Assembly: GCA_963849305.1 (NCBI GenBank)
Contig: CAWKGV010000007.1
Location: 62,001-126,000, forward strand
Reading direction: 5' to 3'
From: CAWKGV01 sp963849305
Lineage (GTDB): Bacteria > Pseudomonadota > Alphaproteobacteria > Acetobacterales > Acetobacteraceae
DNA: 64,000 bases
Both the position numbers and the translations under genes were made by a program. Positions 1 to 9,895 of the stretch are shown in pieces (position 1 is the stretch's first letter; each line of letters opens with the position of its first letter). The notes beneath the pieces were generated by a model. That model was not told where the DNA came from. It saw nothing but the letters and a program-made list of their open reading frames with translations, and ran no database searches.

Positions 1-69
1 ATAGGCAGTTACTCGGCCGTCTGACTACAAACGCGCCCGACAGCGATGAAACTTTACTAGGACCTATCG

Positions 70-2540
70 ATGGAGACACGGCGAAAATTCATTCGGCTGA
101 CGTCTGCAAGCCTTGGTGTCTTGCTGATCGGGGGGGCCGGCCGGGCCACGGCTCAAGCCCGGCCGCCGCTGATTCTTCAGCTAGAGGCACTTTGCCGGCG
201 GTTGGCGCCACTCGGATGGCAAAAGATGATGCTTGCTGTGACAGGCGGGGCGCTGGACATCACCGCGCCCGATCTCGCCCGCGAACTCGCCAAGCCGGTC
301 CCGATCGATCGCAGTTATCCCGGCTTCGGCGATTTCGCGCTCGCGGGAAACCGGGGGATCGAGCCAGGCCGGCCGGACCAAAGCTTGCTCTATCACGCGC
401 TTGCCGCGCCAACCGTCGTGTTGGATCCCGCGGGACGCAAGCTGGGCGGCTTTCCGACCGTCGAAGAGATCGACATTGTCGAAAACTACATCTACGCGGC
501 GCGCGCTGCCACACTGGACGCGCTCCATGCGGCGACCAACGGCCTGCCGGTTGCCATTGCGACGTTCGCGCTGCATTACCGCAACGCGCCTGATTCGGTC
601 AGCGGCAAGCATGCGCAACTCTGCTTCTCCCGCACCGGAATAGCGAGGCTCGGAGATCTCGAGCCGTTCTACGACGCCCCCCGGCGTTGCTTTGCCGGCC
701 TCGATCCCCACCGTCCCTACAGCTTTCGCGTTGTGCCGACCCGATTCGCGCCGTTTCTCGCGGTTCGTGTGCCGGGCCGGGTCGGGGATTTCGGCCCGCA
801 GGATGCGCTCGCCGAGGATGCGGACCGGGAGTTCTGGGTTCCGCTGCACAAGCTGTTTAGCGGTCGCGAATGCATCCCGGCCTCGACCTCCAGGTTGCGC
901 TCAGCAGCGGATTGCGGAACGACTTGCTCGCTTCGTTTCACCGCTTTCTGGAGTTTCAGGGCTTTCGAAACAACTACTACGGCGACGTACTGAAGGATTA
1001 TCCGTTCACGATCGAGAATTCGCGCATCGCGGAACTTTCCTCCCGCCGCGACTACGGCCCCGGGGTGCTCGTTCCCCATCCGGAGCCCTTTATCCTGCCG
1101 GCGACGTTCCGCGGACGGCCTCTGACGTTTCCGGTCGATCCCGCCTTTACCGGGGAGCCCGCCAATATCCAGATGTCGTCGCCCATGGTGTTGCCGGACC
1201 TGACCGGTACCCTCAACGAGCCGAATTACCTCGACGATGCCGCGCAGGAGACGCGGCGCCCCGCACCGCAATACATCAACGCGCGTCACGCAGTAGAAAA
1301 TGGCCACGTGGTCAACTTGAACGACAGCCCGGATCTGATGAAGATCCTTGCGCGCGGCGACTTCGATGCGCTGCATTATGTTGATACCAGCGGCGATGGC
1401 TGGGTGATCGCCGAATGTCCCCAGTTGCGGCAGGCGGGGCTAACAAGCATCGCCGCCTTCTGCATGGTCGGCTTGCCGGACTTCCTGCCAAACGTGACTC
1501 AACGCGACCTGATGCTGTGGTGGCGGCGCGACGTGCCGGAGCCGCTTCGTGCTGCCTTGTGGGCGATTCCGCCGTTCGCCCTGTCTCAGACCCGCGTCGC
1601 CGCTGACGTGGAGCTGCCGGTTGGCTTCAGCATCAAAGACGACACTGTCACCGCCATCGTCTCACAGCCCGAAGCCCCAGGAGCGCCGGTGCAGAGCGTG
1701 AACGGACCGTATGAATTGCAGAAAGTGGGCCTACCCGACGGCTCGACCGGGGTTTTCGACCCGGGATGGGATACCAGCCTCGGGACACAATACGATGGCC
1801 CGACGCACACGCTGAAACGGTACCTTGCGGGTCATGGGCTCGGCTCGCCGTTCATCGAGGATGCCAAGCTGTGCGCCGCGCTGGGCAGCTACTGGCCAGC
1901 GGCTGCCCCGGATGCAACGCGGGAATACGAGCCGAACAAGCCGTTGAGCGGAGTCCTGTATCCCTGGCCAAGTATCGTACCGCTGACCGACACCGAGATC
2001 GGTATGGTTCCCACCGCGGATGGCACATTCATGTCCTGGGATGGCGTGCCCGGTCCGCAGCGCCGAAAGACCGGCGATCGCATCGTGGTTGCTTACCGCA
2101 ACGTCCTCTACGTCGATTACATCGACATGCCCGGGACCATGACCGCGGCACTGACCGCACGCATCGATGCCGCGGAGTACAAAGCCCGCCTCCTCGCACT
2201 GGCCGCAGTGTATTGGAGCCTGGGGATCCGCCCTGCTCCGGGGAAGACGGTGAACGATGTGTTGCGGGAGAAATCTGCCTGGGCCGTCCTGTCGTTTCGA
2301 CATGTAACACCGGAGGATGCTGCGTTCCAGGCGGCCGCCGCAGCCGCGCAGGGAAGCCTGAGGGGGCCGCGCCGCTATGCTGTGGATATCTATCGTTGGG
2401 GCGCACAGGTTCCTGACCCCGCCGACTTCAAGATCATCCTAGTGGAGGTGCTGGAGGAGGTCCATGCGTTTACCGACGGCCGGGCCGTCATACTGAATCG
2501 CCGCGGCGCGTGGCACCTGGACAACTCGATACCGACGTAA
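70..2540 (+). pseudogene. Large Tat-exported protein of unknown function, frameshifted
   Basis: Two overlapping frames read as one protein of about 823 residues. The first frame runs from 70 and stays convincing to about 868. The second is open from about 870 to 2540. Restoring one C in the C-run near 873-876 joins them smoothly, giving Cys-Ile-Pro-Gly-Leu-Asp-Leu-Gln at the junction. The N-terminus has a twin-arginine signal (METRRKFIRLTSASLG followed by a hydrophobic stretch and an Ala-X-Ala-like cleavage site near residue 28), so periplasmic export is expected. I recognise no catalytic domain. The stop overlaps the start of the next flavoprotein gene by 31 bases, so the two are probably co-expressed. 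The arrangement recalls LodA/LodB quinoprotein pairs, but I see no LodA family signature. Whether the frameshift is real or a sequencing error cannot be told from the sequence. Confidence 0.6.
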
Positions 2541-3541
2541 TCATCGCGGGCGGCGGGCCGGCGGGTGCGGCGACGGCGATCGCCTGCGCCCAGCGCGGCT
2601 TGCGCGTAAGCCTCTTCGAGCGGGCTATCTCCTCGGGGCACCGTCCGGGAGAGACATTGCATCCGGGCGTCGAGCCTCTGCTGCGCCAGCTCGGCCTGGT
2701 CGACCGGTTTCAGGCCACGATTGGCGCGCGCCATTCCGGCATTTGGGTGAGCTGGGGTGGCCGGAAGCAGTTCCAGCCCTACGGCACCGACCAGGACGGC
2801 GCATGGCACGGGTTCCAGGTCTCGCGGACCGCGTTCGATCAACTCCTGCTGAATCGTGCGAAGGAACAAGGTGTCGAGGTGCGCCAGCCCTGCGCGGTCG
2901 ATCGCATGCAACCGGGTGAGGAGAACGAGATTCGCGTGCTGACCGGCGCCGGACCGTTCTCCACGCGGATCGTCGTGGACGCAACAGGGCGGGCAAGCTG
3001 GCTTTCGCGCCGGGTCGGCATTGCCAGGGACGCGCGGTCGCCACGATTGATCGCACGGTACGGCTATGCCGCAGGGTCTTGTTTCGGGCGTTACGAAGCG
3101 CCGGAGCTGGTTGGAGATTCCAAAGGCTGGCTCTGGACCGCCATGGTGCAGCCAGCACTATACAACTGGACATATGTCGCGGCGGACGGATCTCGGCCTC
3201 ACCCGAGTTGGGTGCCGGTCGGTTTGCGCGGGCTGACGCCCGTTGGACCATCGAAGGGTGCTGATGTGACCTGGCGCATGGCGAGTCACCCCGCACACCC
3301 GGCCTGGTTCATCGTCGGGGATGCGGCCTGCCTGCTCGACCCGCTGTCGTCGAAGGGCGTGCTCCGCGCGATGATGAGTGGCATTGCCGCGGGCCATCTG
3401 ATTGCCAACGTCCTGGACGGCCGCATTACCGCTAAGGCTGCAGCGAACTTGTACCAGCACTGGCTGTCCGAGTGGTTTGCGCAGGAGGCCATGCATCTCG
3501 CGACATTCTATCAGCAGCTCGGGATCGCAGGTTTCCCCTGA
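2510..3541 (+). CDS. FAD-dependent oxidoreductase, LodB/flavin-halogenase-like
   Basis: The 343-residue flavoprotein has a Rossmann FAD motif near residues 11-20 (IIAGGGPAGA), a mid-protein VVDATGRASW segment, and a C-terminal GD motif near residue 268 (IVGDAACLLDP) that contacts the FAD ribityl chain. This is the layout of the geranylgeranyl-reductase/flavin-halogenase superfamily, which includes LodB-type maturation flavoproteins. The start is a GTG lying inside the end of the upstream exported-protein gene, implying translational coupling. There is no signal peptide, so it acts in the cytoplasm. A role in modifying the partner before export, as LodB does for LodA, is inference from the pairing only. 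A hydroxylase or reductase acting on a small molecule is an alternative. Confidence 0.8.
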   Translation: MAPGQLDTDVIIAGGGPAGAATAIACAQRGLRVSLFERAISSGHRPGETLHPGVEPLLRQLGLVDRFQATIGARHSGIWVSWGGRKQFQPYGTDQDGAWHGFQVSRTAFDQLLLNRAKEQGVEVRQPCAVDRMQPGEENEIRVLTGAGPFSTRIVVDATGRASWLSRRVGIARDARSPRLIARYGYAAGSCFGRYEAPELVGDSKGWLWTAMVQPALYNWTYVAADGSRPHPSWVPVGLRGLTPVGPSKGADVTWRMASHPAHPAWFIVGDAACLLDPLSSKGVLRAMMSGIAAGHLIANVLDGRITAKAAANLYQHWLSEWFAQEAMHLATFYQQLGIAGFP

Positions 3542-3935
3542 TGGCCGCGGCAGCGCGGGTTCCGCTCCGGCTTCGCCGTGCGTTACGTCGAATTGTGGGG
3601 CGATGCCGAGGCGCTGTCCCCGGTGTGCCGCGGCGATAGAGGCGATCAATCACGTGGTGTCAATAGAGCTAGGCGGCTTTGTCTATGATTGTGGGGCAAA
3701 AGAATTTTGGTTCAGTATCCGCTCATTGAAGCCCAACGAAGTCAGGAACCCCTGATGAGCATGCACGGCTTCGCTCATTATCTGAAGAACCGTTGCATGA
3801 GAAGATAGGTTTTTCTCCTCCCCCGGTTTTCGGCTCCCAGATGGACAGCCTGTCCGCCTGCCTAGAGATAGCCTAGGCGCCGTCCAGGCATCCTACCACC
3901 GTTCAGTCGATAGAAATGAGGAGCTGGGCAGGCCG
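3542..3935. other. Intergenic region without a convincing gene
   Basis: This stretch of about 390 bases lies between two convergent genes. Short open frames are present but none has a ribosome site, recognisable motif or neighbour coupling. From about 3660 the base composition is less GC-rich than the surrounding genes. I see nothing else in it except the hairpin that follows. Confidence 0.5.
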
Positions 3936-3974
3936 TCGTTGGGCGGCTCGCCCCAGCGGCGAGTCGCCCAACGA
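3936..3974 (-). terminator. Candidate terminator hairpin after the PQQ dehydrogenase gene
   Basis: Arms 3936-3952 and 3958-3974 form a 17-bp stem with one mismatch around a 5-base loop. The hairpin starts about 9 bases beyond the stop codon of the minus-strand PQQ dehydrogenase gene. There is no clean T-run, so it could be a factor-dependent terminator or an mRNA 3' stabiliser. Confidence 0.5.
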
Positions 3975-3982
3975 GGCGCGAG

Positions 3983-5848
3983 TTACTGACGGGGGATCGC
4001 GAAGATCGCCACGGTATCTCCGAACTGCTTGCCGATCTCGTTCATCAGGTCGGGGTTGCCGTTCGCGGAGTTGCCCCCGGCGGCTACCGCCACATACTGC
4101 ACGCCGTCCACGCGATAGGTGATCGGCGGCGCCTGGACGCCGGCGCCCAGGTTGAAGTGCCAGAGCTTGCGGCCGGAATGTGCGTCGAAGGCATTGAAGT
4201 CGCCGTTCATCTCGCCCGCGAACACGAGATTGCCGGCGGTCGCCGTCACCCCGCCCACCATCGGCAGGTCGGATTTGTATTGCCACGCGATCTGGCCGCT
4301 ATCGACATTGACCGCCGACAGCGTGCCGGTCGGCGGAATCGTATTGGTCGGGTGCTTGCTGGTGATGGGTTTCAACAGGCTGCCAAGGCGCAGGCCCATC
4401 TGCGTGAGCTTTTCATTGGCGGCGGTCTTCACCCCCGGCGGGTTCGCCACGTACTCCCAAGCCTCGTTGGTGCCCATGACATAGAAATTATGGGTCAGCG
4501 GCGAGAACGCGGCCGGCGACCATTCGCCGCCGCCCTGCGCGCCGGGATAGATCAGCACCGAGTTTTTGCCCGGCACCGTCCCCATGGTCTTGCTCTGCAT
4601 CACGAACGGCTCGGACTTGCGGATCAGCTCGCCGGTCTGGCGGTTGACGATGAACACCTGGCCTTCCTTGCCGGCTTCGGCCACCGCCGGCACCTCCTGA
4701 CCCTGGTCGCTCGCGTTCAACAGGATCGCCGGGCCGTCCGCGTCATAGTCCCAGACGTCGTGCGGCACTTCCTGCTGCCACCACGCGATCGTGCCGTCCT
4801 TGGCATGCAGCGCGACGATAGAATCGGTGTAGGCGTTCGCGCCCTTTCGTTCGTCACCGTAATTGTCCGGATTGGGGTTGCCCTCGCCGAAGATGATTAG
4901 GTCGTTCTTCACATCGATCGCGGGGGTGTTCCAAACCGAGCCGCCGCCGGTCTGCCAGGAGTTGCCGCTCCAGCTATCGCCGCCGGGTTGGCCAGGAGCC
5001 GCGGTGGTGTGGAACACCCAGCCGGGCTTGCCGGTATTAGCGTCGAGCGCGGCGACAAAGCCGCGCGTGGCGTATTCGGCGCCGGAACTGCCGACAATCA
5101 CCTTGCCGTCGTACACTTGCGGCGCGATGGTGAACGAGTAGTCGGTGGCATTGGGCAGACCCTTCGCCATCTCGGTCTGCCAGACGACCTTGCCGGTGTT
5201 GGCATCAAGCGCGATCACCCGCGCGTCGAGCGTGGCCAGGAACACCTTGCCGTAAGCGACGGCGAGGCCGCGCGCCTCATGGCCGCAGCAGAGGCTGCTG
5301 AAGTTCAGCTCCGGCACGTAGGCCCAGAGTTCCTTTCCCGAGGTCGCGTCGTATGCCAGCACGTGATTGTCCGGCGTCGCGATGAACAAAATCCCGTTCA
5401 CCTCGATCGGGCTGTCCTCGAACGAGTTCGCGACCCCGGTCTGGATCAAGGCAACGGGCACCAGTTTGCTCACGTTCCCGGCATTGATCTGATCGAGCGG
5501 CGAGAACCGCTGGTTCTCGTATGTCCGGCCGTAGAGCAGCCAATCGTCGGAATTCTGCCCGGCGTTGAGCAGGTCCTGATCGGAGACGTTGACGTTGACG
5601 CCAACCGGCCGCTCCTGACCGCGCGTGATCTCGGGGGCGGCCCGTTCCTCAGCGGTGGATGCTGCCGGTGGCTGCGCCTGTGCCGCGGCTGCCGGTTGCT
5701 GCGATCGTTGGACGGTAGCGGGCGAGCCAGCGCCTTGCGCCATGGCCTGGCTGACGAGCAGGCCGAGGCCGCCGGCGGCGCACAGCGCCATATGGGCCGT
5801 GCCTCGCAGCAAACTCGATCTCGTTGCAGTGCGTCCGTGTGCTGTCAT
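3983..5848 (-). CDS. PQQ-dependent alcohol dehydrogenase, probably lanthanide-type
   Basis: This periplasmic quinoprotein of the methanol/ethanol dehydrogenase family should oxidise an alcohol and pass electrons to the cytochrome c encoded just upstream. The chosen ATG at 5848 has a GGAGGA site about six bases upstream; the longer frame from 5869 has none. A signal peptide covers about the first 38 residues and is followed by a Gln/Ala/Pro-rich linker. Eight-bladed propeller repeats follow (ALDANTGK-type motifs). Neighbouring cysteines near 187-188 (SLCCGHE) match the disulphide ring next to PQQ. Metal-site candidates are Glu258 (GAEYATRG) and Asn324 (GEGNPNP). The catalytic loop VWDYDADG near 366-373 has Asp-Tyr-Asp, the pattern of XoxF and PedH, whereas calcium enzymes have Ala or Ser at the third place. 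The substrate is unknown. No pqq synthesis genes lie in the window. Confidence 0.92.
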   Translation of the reverse strand: MTAHGRTATRSSLLRGTAHMALCAAGGLGLLVSQAMAQGAGSPATVQRSQQPAAAAQAQPPAASTAEERAAPEITRGQERPVGVNVNVSDQDLLNAGQNSDDWLLYGRTYENQRFSPLDQINAGNVSKLVPVALIQTGVANSFEDSPIEVNGILFIATPDNHVLAYDATSGKELWAYVPELNFSSLCCGHEARGLAVAYGKVFLATLDARVIALDANTGKVVWQTEMAKGLPNATDYSFTIAPQVYDGKVIVGSSGAEYATRGFVAALDANTGKPGWVFHTTAAPGQPGGDSWSGNSWQTGGGSVWNTPAIDVKNDLIIFGEGNPNPDNYGDERKGANAYTDSIVALHAKDGTIAWWQQEVPHDVWDYDADGPAILLNASDQGQEVPAVAEAGKEGQVFIVNRQTGELIRKSEPFVMQSKTMGTVPGKNSVLIYPGAQGGGEWSPAAFSPLTHNFYVMGTNEAWEYVANPPGVKTAANEKLTQMGLRLGSLLKPITSKHPTNTIPPTGTLSAVNVDSGQIAWQYKSDLPMVGGVTATAGNLVFAGEMNGDFNAFDAHSGRKLWHFNLGAGVQAPPITYRVDGVQYVAVAAGGNSANGNPDLMNEIGKQFGDTVAIFAIPRQ

Positions 5849-5911
5849 GACCTTTCCTCCGAGATGCACGCGGTGATTATGCAGGTCCGCCGCGCGATGG
5901 CGAGCCCGCCG

Positions 5912-6358
5912 CTATTGCCCGTTCGGCGCCGCGGCGGCGAGATGGATCTTCTGCAGTTCGGCGTTGTTCGCCGCCACGGGTGTAGTTCCGGCGGGATAAC
6001 CGTTCTGCTGCAGTATGTAGGCGAAGATATCCAGGTACTGTGTTTGGCTCAGCGAGCCGGGCTTGCTCAGCGGCATGTGCTGCGAGATGAACTGGAACAG
6101 CGAGGCTCCATCCATGTTCTGCACCGCCACCATTTGACGGAACTGCCGTCCCGACAAGGCCGGACCTACCTTGCCCTCCAATGCCTCGCCGTGGCAGGTG
6201 GCGCATTGCTGGAAATAGACTTGGTGGCCTGCGGCGGCCTGCGCCTCGGTATAGACCCCCGCAGCGTCTGCTGTCTCGGTCGCCTGGGCCATGATCGGCA
6301 TCGCCAGCAAGACCGCGATGGCCAGCCCTCGAAGTCGATGATCACCTCGCATCCCCAT
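5912..6358 (-). CDS. Cytochrome c, electron acceptor of the PQQ dehydrogenase
   Basis: The 148-residue protein has an N-terminal signal (a hydrophobic run around residues 11-24 ending near AQA) and a single haem-binding CATCH motif near residues 52-56. A Met in the second half (QHMPLSKPG) is the likely axial ligand. The region after the haem site (GPALSGRQF) is typical of small class I cytochromes paired with quinoprotein dehydrogenases. It is transcribed first, about 60 bases ahead of the PQQ dehydrogenase start on the same strand, so the two most likely form an operon. ATGs at 6358 and 6352 are both possible starts. The 240-base gap to the divergent gene at 6601 should hold both promoters, though I recognise no clear -35/-10 pair. 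Confidence 0.88.
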   Translation of the reverse strand: MGMRGDHRLRGLAIAVLLAMPIMAQATETADAAGVYTEAQAAAGHQVYFQQCATCHGEALEGKVGPALSGRQFRQMVAVQNMDGASLFQFISQHMPLSKPGSLSQTQYLDIFAYILQQNGYPAGTTPVAANNAELQKIHLAAAAPNGQ

Positions 6359-6600
6359 CTCCGCTCTGGCCTCGTGCGCTCTGCGGGTCTCACCTCGGAT
6401 CGCCGGCAGGCCGCCTGTGCGGTCGAGGGTGCGGCCGCCAGCAATTGTCGGACAATCCGAAGCGTGCAGTGGTCAGGGTCACGGAAATTGGCTCGCCGTC
6501 TGAGTCGCTCGTCAACCCGCGATGGAACACATTGCGTTGACGTCAATCCACGAGGCGCGAAGCCTTCGGTCGCGGCAGCCCGCGGGAGGAAGCATCCGGC

Positions 6601-7964
6601 ATGACCACCTATGACGCGATCGTTATCGGCACTGGGCAGGCAGGGCCGGCGCTCGCGCGCCGGTTCGCCGGCCACGGCTGGAACGTGGCGATCATCGAGC
6701 AAGGGAAGTTCGGCGGCACCTGCATCAACACCGGCTGCACGCCCACCAAAACCATGGTCGCGAGCGCCTATGTGGCGCGCCTGGCGCGCCGGGCGGCGGA
6801 GTTCGGGGTGAGCATCGGTGGAGGGGTGGCGGTCGATTGGCGGCGCGTGAAGGCGCGCAAGGACGAGGTTGTCGGGATCAGCCGGACGGCGGTCGAACGG
6901 TCGCTCCGGCAGGCCGAGAACGTCACGGTGCTCCAGGGCCATGCCCGCTTCGTTTCCGCCCATGAGATCAGCGTGGCCGGCCAGGCGCTGAGCGCGGAGA
7001 AGGTGTTCATCAATGTCGGCGGGCGCCCGTCGGTGCCGGCGGTGCCGGGGCTGGATGCGATCCAGTACCTCACCAGCAGCACGATCATGGACCTGGACGC
7101 GCTGCCCGCGCGGCTCGTGGTACTGGGCGGGAGCTATGTCGGGCTGGAGTTCGCGCAGATGTTCCGCCGCTTCGGCGCCGAGGTGACGGTGGTGGAGGCC
7201 GGGCCGCGGCTGATCGGGCGGGAGGACGCGGACATCTCGGACCAGGTGAAGGGGATATTGGAGGCCGAGGGCATCCGGGTGGTGTTGGGCGCGCCTCCGG
7301 GCTCGGGCTGGACAAGCAGGGCGATGGCTTCACGCTGCGGTTCGAGGGTGGAACCGCGGACGGCTCCCACCTGCTGCTGGCGGTGGGGCGCCGGCCGAAC
7401 ACTGATGATCTCGGGCTGGAGCGCGCTGGTGTCACGGTCGATGCGCACGGGTTCACCGAGGTGGACGACGCGCTGCGGACCAAGGCGCCGGGGATTTGGG
7501 CGCTGGGCGACTGCAACGGGCGGGGCGCGTTCACGCACACCTCCTACAACGACGGCGAGATCGTGGCGGCGAATGTCCTGGATGGCGAGGCGCGCAGCCT
7601 GCGCGATCGGATCACCGCGTACGCGCTCTACACCGACCCGCCGCTCGGCCGGGCGGGGATGACAGAGGCGCAGGCGCGCCAGGCGGGGCGGAAGGTGCTG
7701 GTCGGGTCGATGCCGATGGAGGATGTCTCCCGCGCCTTCGAGAAGGGCGAGACGCTCGGGATGATGAAGGTCGTGGTCGATGCGGACACTAAGGAGATCC
7801 TGGGCGCGGCGATCCTCGGCACCGGCGGCGACGAGGCCATCCACTGTGTCCTGGACACGATGTACGCGAAGGCGCCCTACACCGTGCTCCAGCGGGCGAT
7901 GCACATCCATCCGACAGTGGCGGAGTTCATTCCGACCTTGCTGGAGGATTTGCGGGCCGGGTGA
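6601..7964 (+). pseudogene. Mercuric/dihydrolipoamide reductase-like flavoprotein, frameshifted
   Basis: This class I pyridine nucleotide-disulphide oxidoreductase has an N-terminal FAD motif (VIGTGQAGPALA) and the redox-active pair GGTCINTGCTPTK near residues 39-51. The NAD(P) motif is VVLGGSYVGLEFA near residue 177, and the second FAD motif is GIWALGDCNGRG. The C-terminal dimerisation half ends in HPTVAEFIPTLL. The first half is open from 6601 to about 7290. The second half continues in another frame to 7964, with the crossing between about 7285 and 7310. Joined, the protein would be about 454 residues, the normal family length. The C-terminus has the HxxxxE-type motif of active-site bases but no MerA Cys-Cys tail. 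It is most likely a general NAD(P)H-linked disulphide or quinone reductase. The frameshift may be a one-base sequencing error or true decay. Confidence 0.8.
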
Positions 7965-7967
7965 GGG

Positions 7968-9260
7968 TCAAGCCGCCTGGCCGCAAGACTGCCGCCTGAG
8001 CCAGTCGGCGCTGCCGCCACCTTCGAGCAGCACGCCGCGCCGGCGCCGGGAGGCGGCCACGAGGGACTGCAAGCGACCGTCCTCGAACAGCGCGAACAGC
8101 TCCGCCTCGTTGTCGACGGTCACGCCTTGCTCGGCGGCGTTGGCGGCAATGGCTGGACCGACATTGCCGGCGCCAGACCGGGCCAGGACGAATGCGCCGG
8201 CCGCCAGCGCTTCGTGGGTGACGAAGGAAAAGGTTTCGCTGCACAGCGGCCAGACCAACGCCACGTCGATGCGGGTTTGCGCCGCCGCCTCGATCATGGC
8301 CGCCCGGTGATCGGGCGTAACGGCAACGTCGATCTGCATGACGTTTTCGGGCAGGCGCCCTGGGGCGGTCCCTAGATGAAAGAAGGCGAAGCGGCCGTCA
8401 GTGGCGAACCGCCGCGCGAGTTGCTCGAACACGAACCAGCCCTTGTGCGCGACGCATGACCCCAAATGGGCGATGCGCAACGGCTGGCCCACAGGATCGG
8501 GCGTCGCGAACGTCCGCGAGTGAGCCAGTAGCAAGCGCGCATGGGGCACGACATGGCCATCGGTGTCCGGGCGCGCGCTGCGCTCGATCCAGAAGTCAAG
8601 CGCGTGGCGTGACGGCGCCAGCACGAACGGTTGCACGGCATCGAGGAACGCGGCCATCCGGGCGAGATGTCGCTTCCTGCCCGCGCCATAGGAACAGGTG
8701 GCGCAAGCAGCGGAGTCGCTGGGTGGGGCTCCGCAGAACGCCTCGTCGTTGCGCATCAGCGCGTAGCTCTCGCAGAGCGTGAAGAAGTCGTGGACCCAGA
8801 CGATGCTCTGCTCGGTGCCGGCGGCCTGCACCAGTGCTTGAATCTGCTCGGGCACGTGGCCCATCAGGTGATGCACGACGCAGCGCAGCTTCAGCCCGCG
8901 TGAGCTTGCGGCGGCGAGGCTGCCCACCAGGTCGGGAAACTCGGCGATGCCGAGCCATTGACGGTTCAACCGCAGTCCGAGACGGCACGTTTCTGTGGGA
9001 ATCCAATCGGCGAGAGCGGCCGAGGGCGCGGCGGGCGAGATGTGCAAATACGCCCAGCCGATGCGCTCGAAGGCGGCCTGCTCGTCGCCGACCACGTTCT
9101 GCACCCCGCCGAACAACCGGCCGTAATCGTCGTGGCTGATCGAAGCGACCAAACCGGGCCGGCCGGTGCAGGCGGCTGTCAGCGCGCGCACCAATTCCGT
9201 CACCTTCAATGGCGCGGTGGTTTGCGCCGCCTGGGATGCCGTCACGGGATCGCGTTCCAC
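7968..9260 (-). CDS. Glycosyltransferase, GT4-like
   Basis: The 430-residue protein is a GT-B type glycosyltransferase. The C-terminal half holds the nucleotide-sugar domain, with AHLGSCVAHKGW near the inter-domain hinge and a donor-binding segment LCSETFSFVTHEALAAGAFV, the E-x7-E pattern of GT4 enzymes. The middle holds several cysteines (CGAPPSDSAACATC) that could bind metal. The start is a GTG overlapping the end of the upstream coiled-coil gene by 19 bases on the same strand. It lies at the left edge of the polysaccharide locus, convergent with the reductase pseudogene that ends three bases away. Donor and acceptor sugars cannot be told from the sequence. Confidence 0.78.
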   Translation of the reverse strand: MERDPVTASQAAQTTAPLKVTELVRALTAACTGRPGLVASISHDDYGRLFGGVQNVVGDEQAAFERIGWAYLHISPAAPSAALADWIPTETCRLGLRLNRQWLGIAEFPDLVGSLAAASSRGLKLRCVVHHLMGHVPEQIQALVQAAGTEQSIVWVHDFFTLCESYALMRNDEAFCGAPPSDSAACATCSYGAGRKRHLARMAAFLDAVQPFVLAPSRHALDFWIERSARPDTDGHVVPHARLLLAHSRTFATPDPVGQPLRIAHLGSCVAHKGWFVFEQLARRFATDGRFAFFHLGTAPGRLPENVMQIDVAVTPDHRAAMIEAAAQTRIDVALVWPLCSETFSFVTHEALAAGAFVLARSGAGNVGPAIAANAAEQGVTVDNEAELFALFEDGRLQSLVAASRRRRGVLLEGGGSADWLRRQSCGQAA

Positions 9261-9685
9261 CCACGAAGGCGTGCGCGCAACCGGGGGGCTCCGTCGAGCA
9301 AGCGGCGCAGCGGCGCGGAGAGGCGCCAGGTGGTGCTGGTCTCCAAGGCGTGGGCGCGGGCCTCGGCGGCCTCGGCTCTGGCGTCCGCAACGCGGATAGC
9401 TGTCGCCGCGCTTGCGTCCGCCGCGCGCATGGCTGTCGTCGCCGCCCCGGCTCTTGCGTCCGCCACGCGCATGGCTGCCGCCGCGACTTCGGCACGCGCA
9501 ACAAGGTCGTCGATCGCCGCGCGCGCGTGCTCCAAATCCGTCCGCATGGCCCCGAGCGCGCGCTCGGCGGCTTCTCTATGATCGCGCTCCGCCCCCAGTT
9601 CGGCCAACGCCTCGAGCAGCCGCGCGCCGGCGCGCGCAAGCTTCGCCTCGGCGATGTCCGCGCGCTCGCGTTCCGCCTCGACCAT
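9242..9685 (-). CDS. Ala/Arg/Glu-rich coiled-coil protein, possibly longer
   Basis: The 147-residue protein is almost entirely heptad-like coiled coil, with internal near-repeats built on the unit MRVADARA. It ends in TTWRLSAPLRRL, a short motif often found between coiled coils and transferase domains in polysaccharide loci. It precedes and overlaps the glycosyltransferase gene. A better start may be the ATG at 9755 (MKQEFDPLS). That segment joins this frame if one extra base near 9728 is removed, giving RLRDTEHLAYSRLAM across the junction. In related loci such stretches are the N-terminal part of a transferase, so this and the next gene may together represent one split gene. Function is unknown; a scaffold or chain-length role is a guess. 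Confidence 0.55.
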   Translation of the reverse strand: MVEAERERADIAEAKLARAGARLLEALAELGAERDHREAAERALGAMRTDLEHARAAIDDLVARAEVAAAAMRVADARAGAATTAMRAADASAATAIRVADARAEAAEARAHALETSTTWRLSAPLRRLLDGAPRLRARLRGWNAIP

Positions 9686-9895
9686 GGCGAGCCGGGAGTA
9701 GGCCAGGTGCTCCGTGTCTCGCAGCCTCGCTGAGAGGATCGAACTCTTGCTTCATTCGACCTCCGGCCTTGACCGCGCCGGTTTGGCAGCAAGGCCTGCT
9801 CCGCGCAACGGCGGCAACGGCGGACATGCGGATATATTGCCGCGACTGCGGCTTTCCTATCTATAGGACGAGCCACTGGCGCGAGGACCGTCGAA

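Noticed and set aside
70..2540. LodA/GoxA quinoprotein oxidase
   Set aside because: The partner flavoprotein suggests it, but none of the LodA sequence landmarks I know are present, so only an analogy is kept.
3402..3755. A small gene with a zinc-finger-like CPRC segment after the flavoprotein
   Set aside because: It begins inside the flavoprotein gene, has no second CxxC and no ribosome site.
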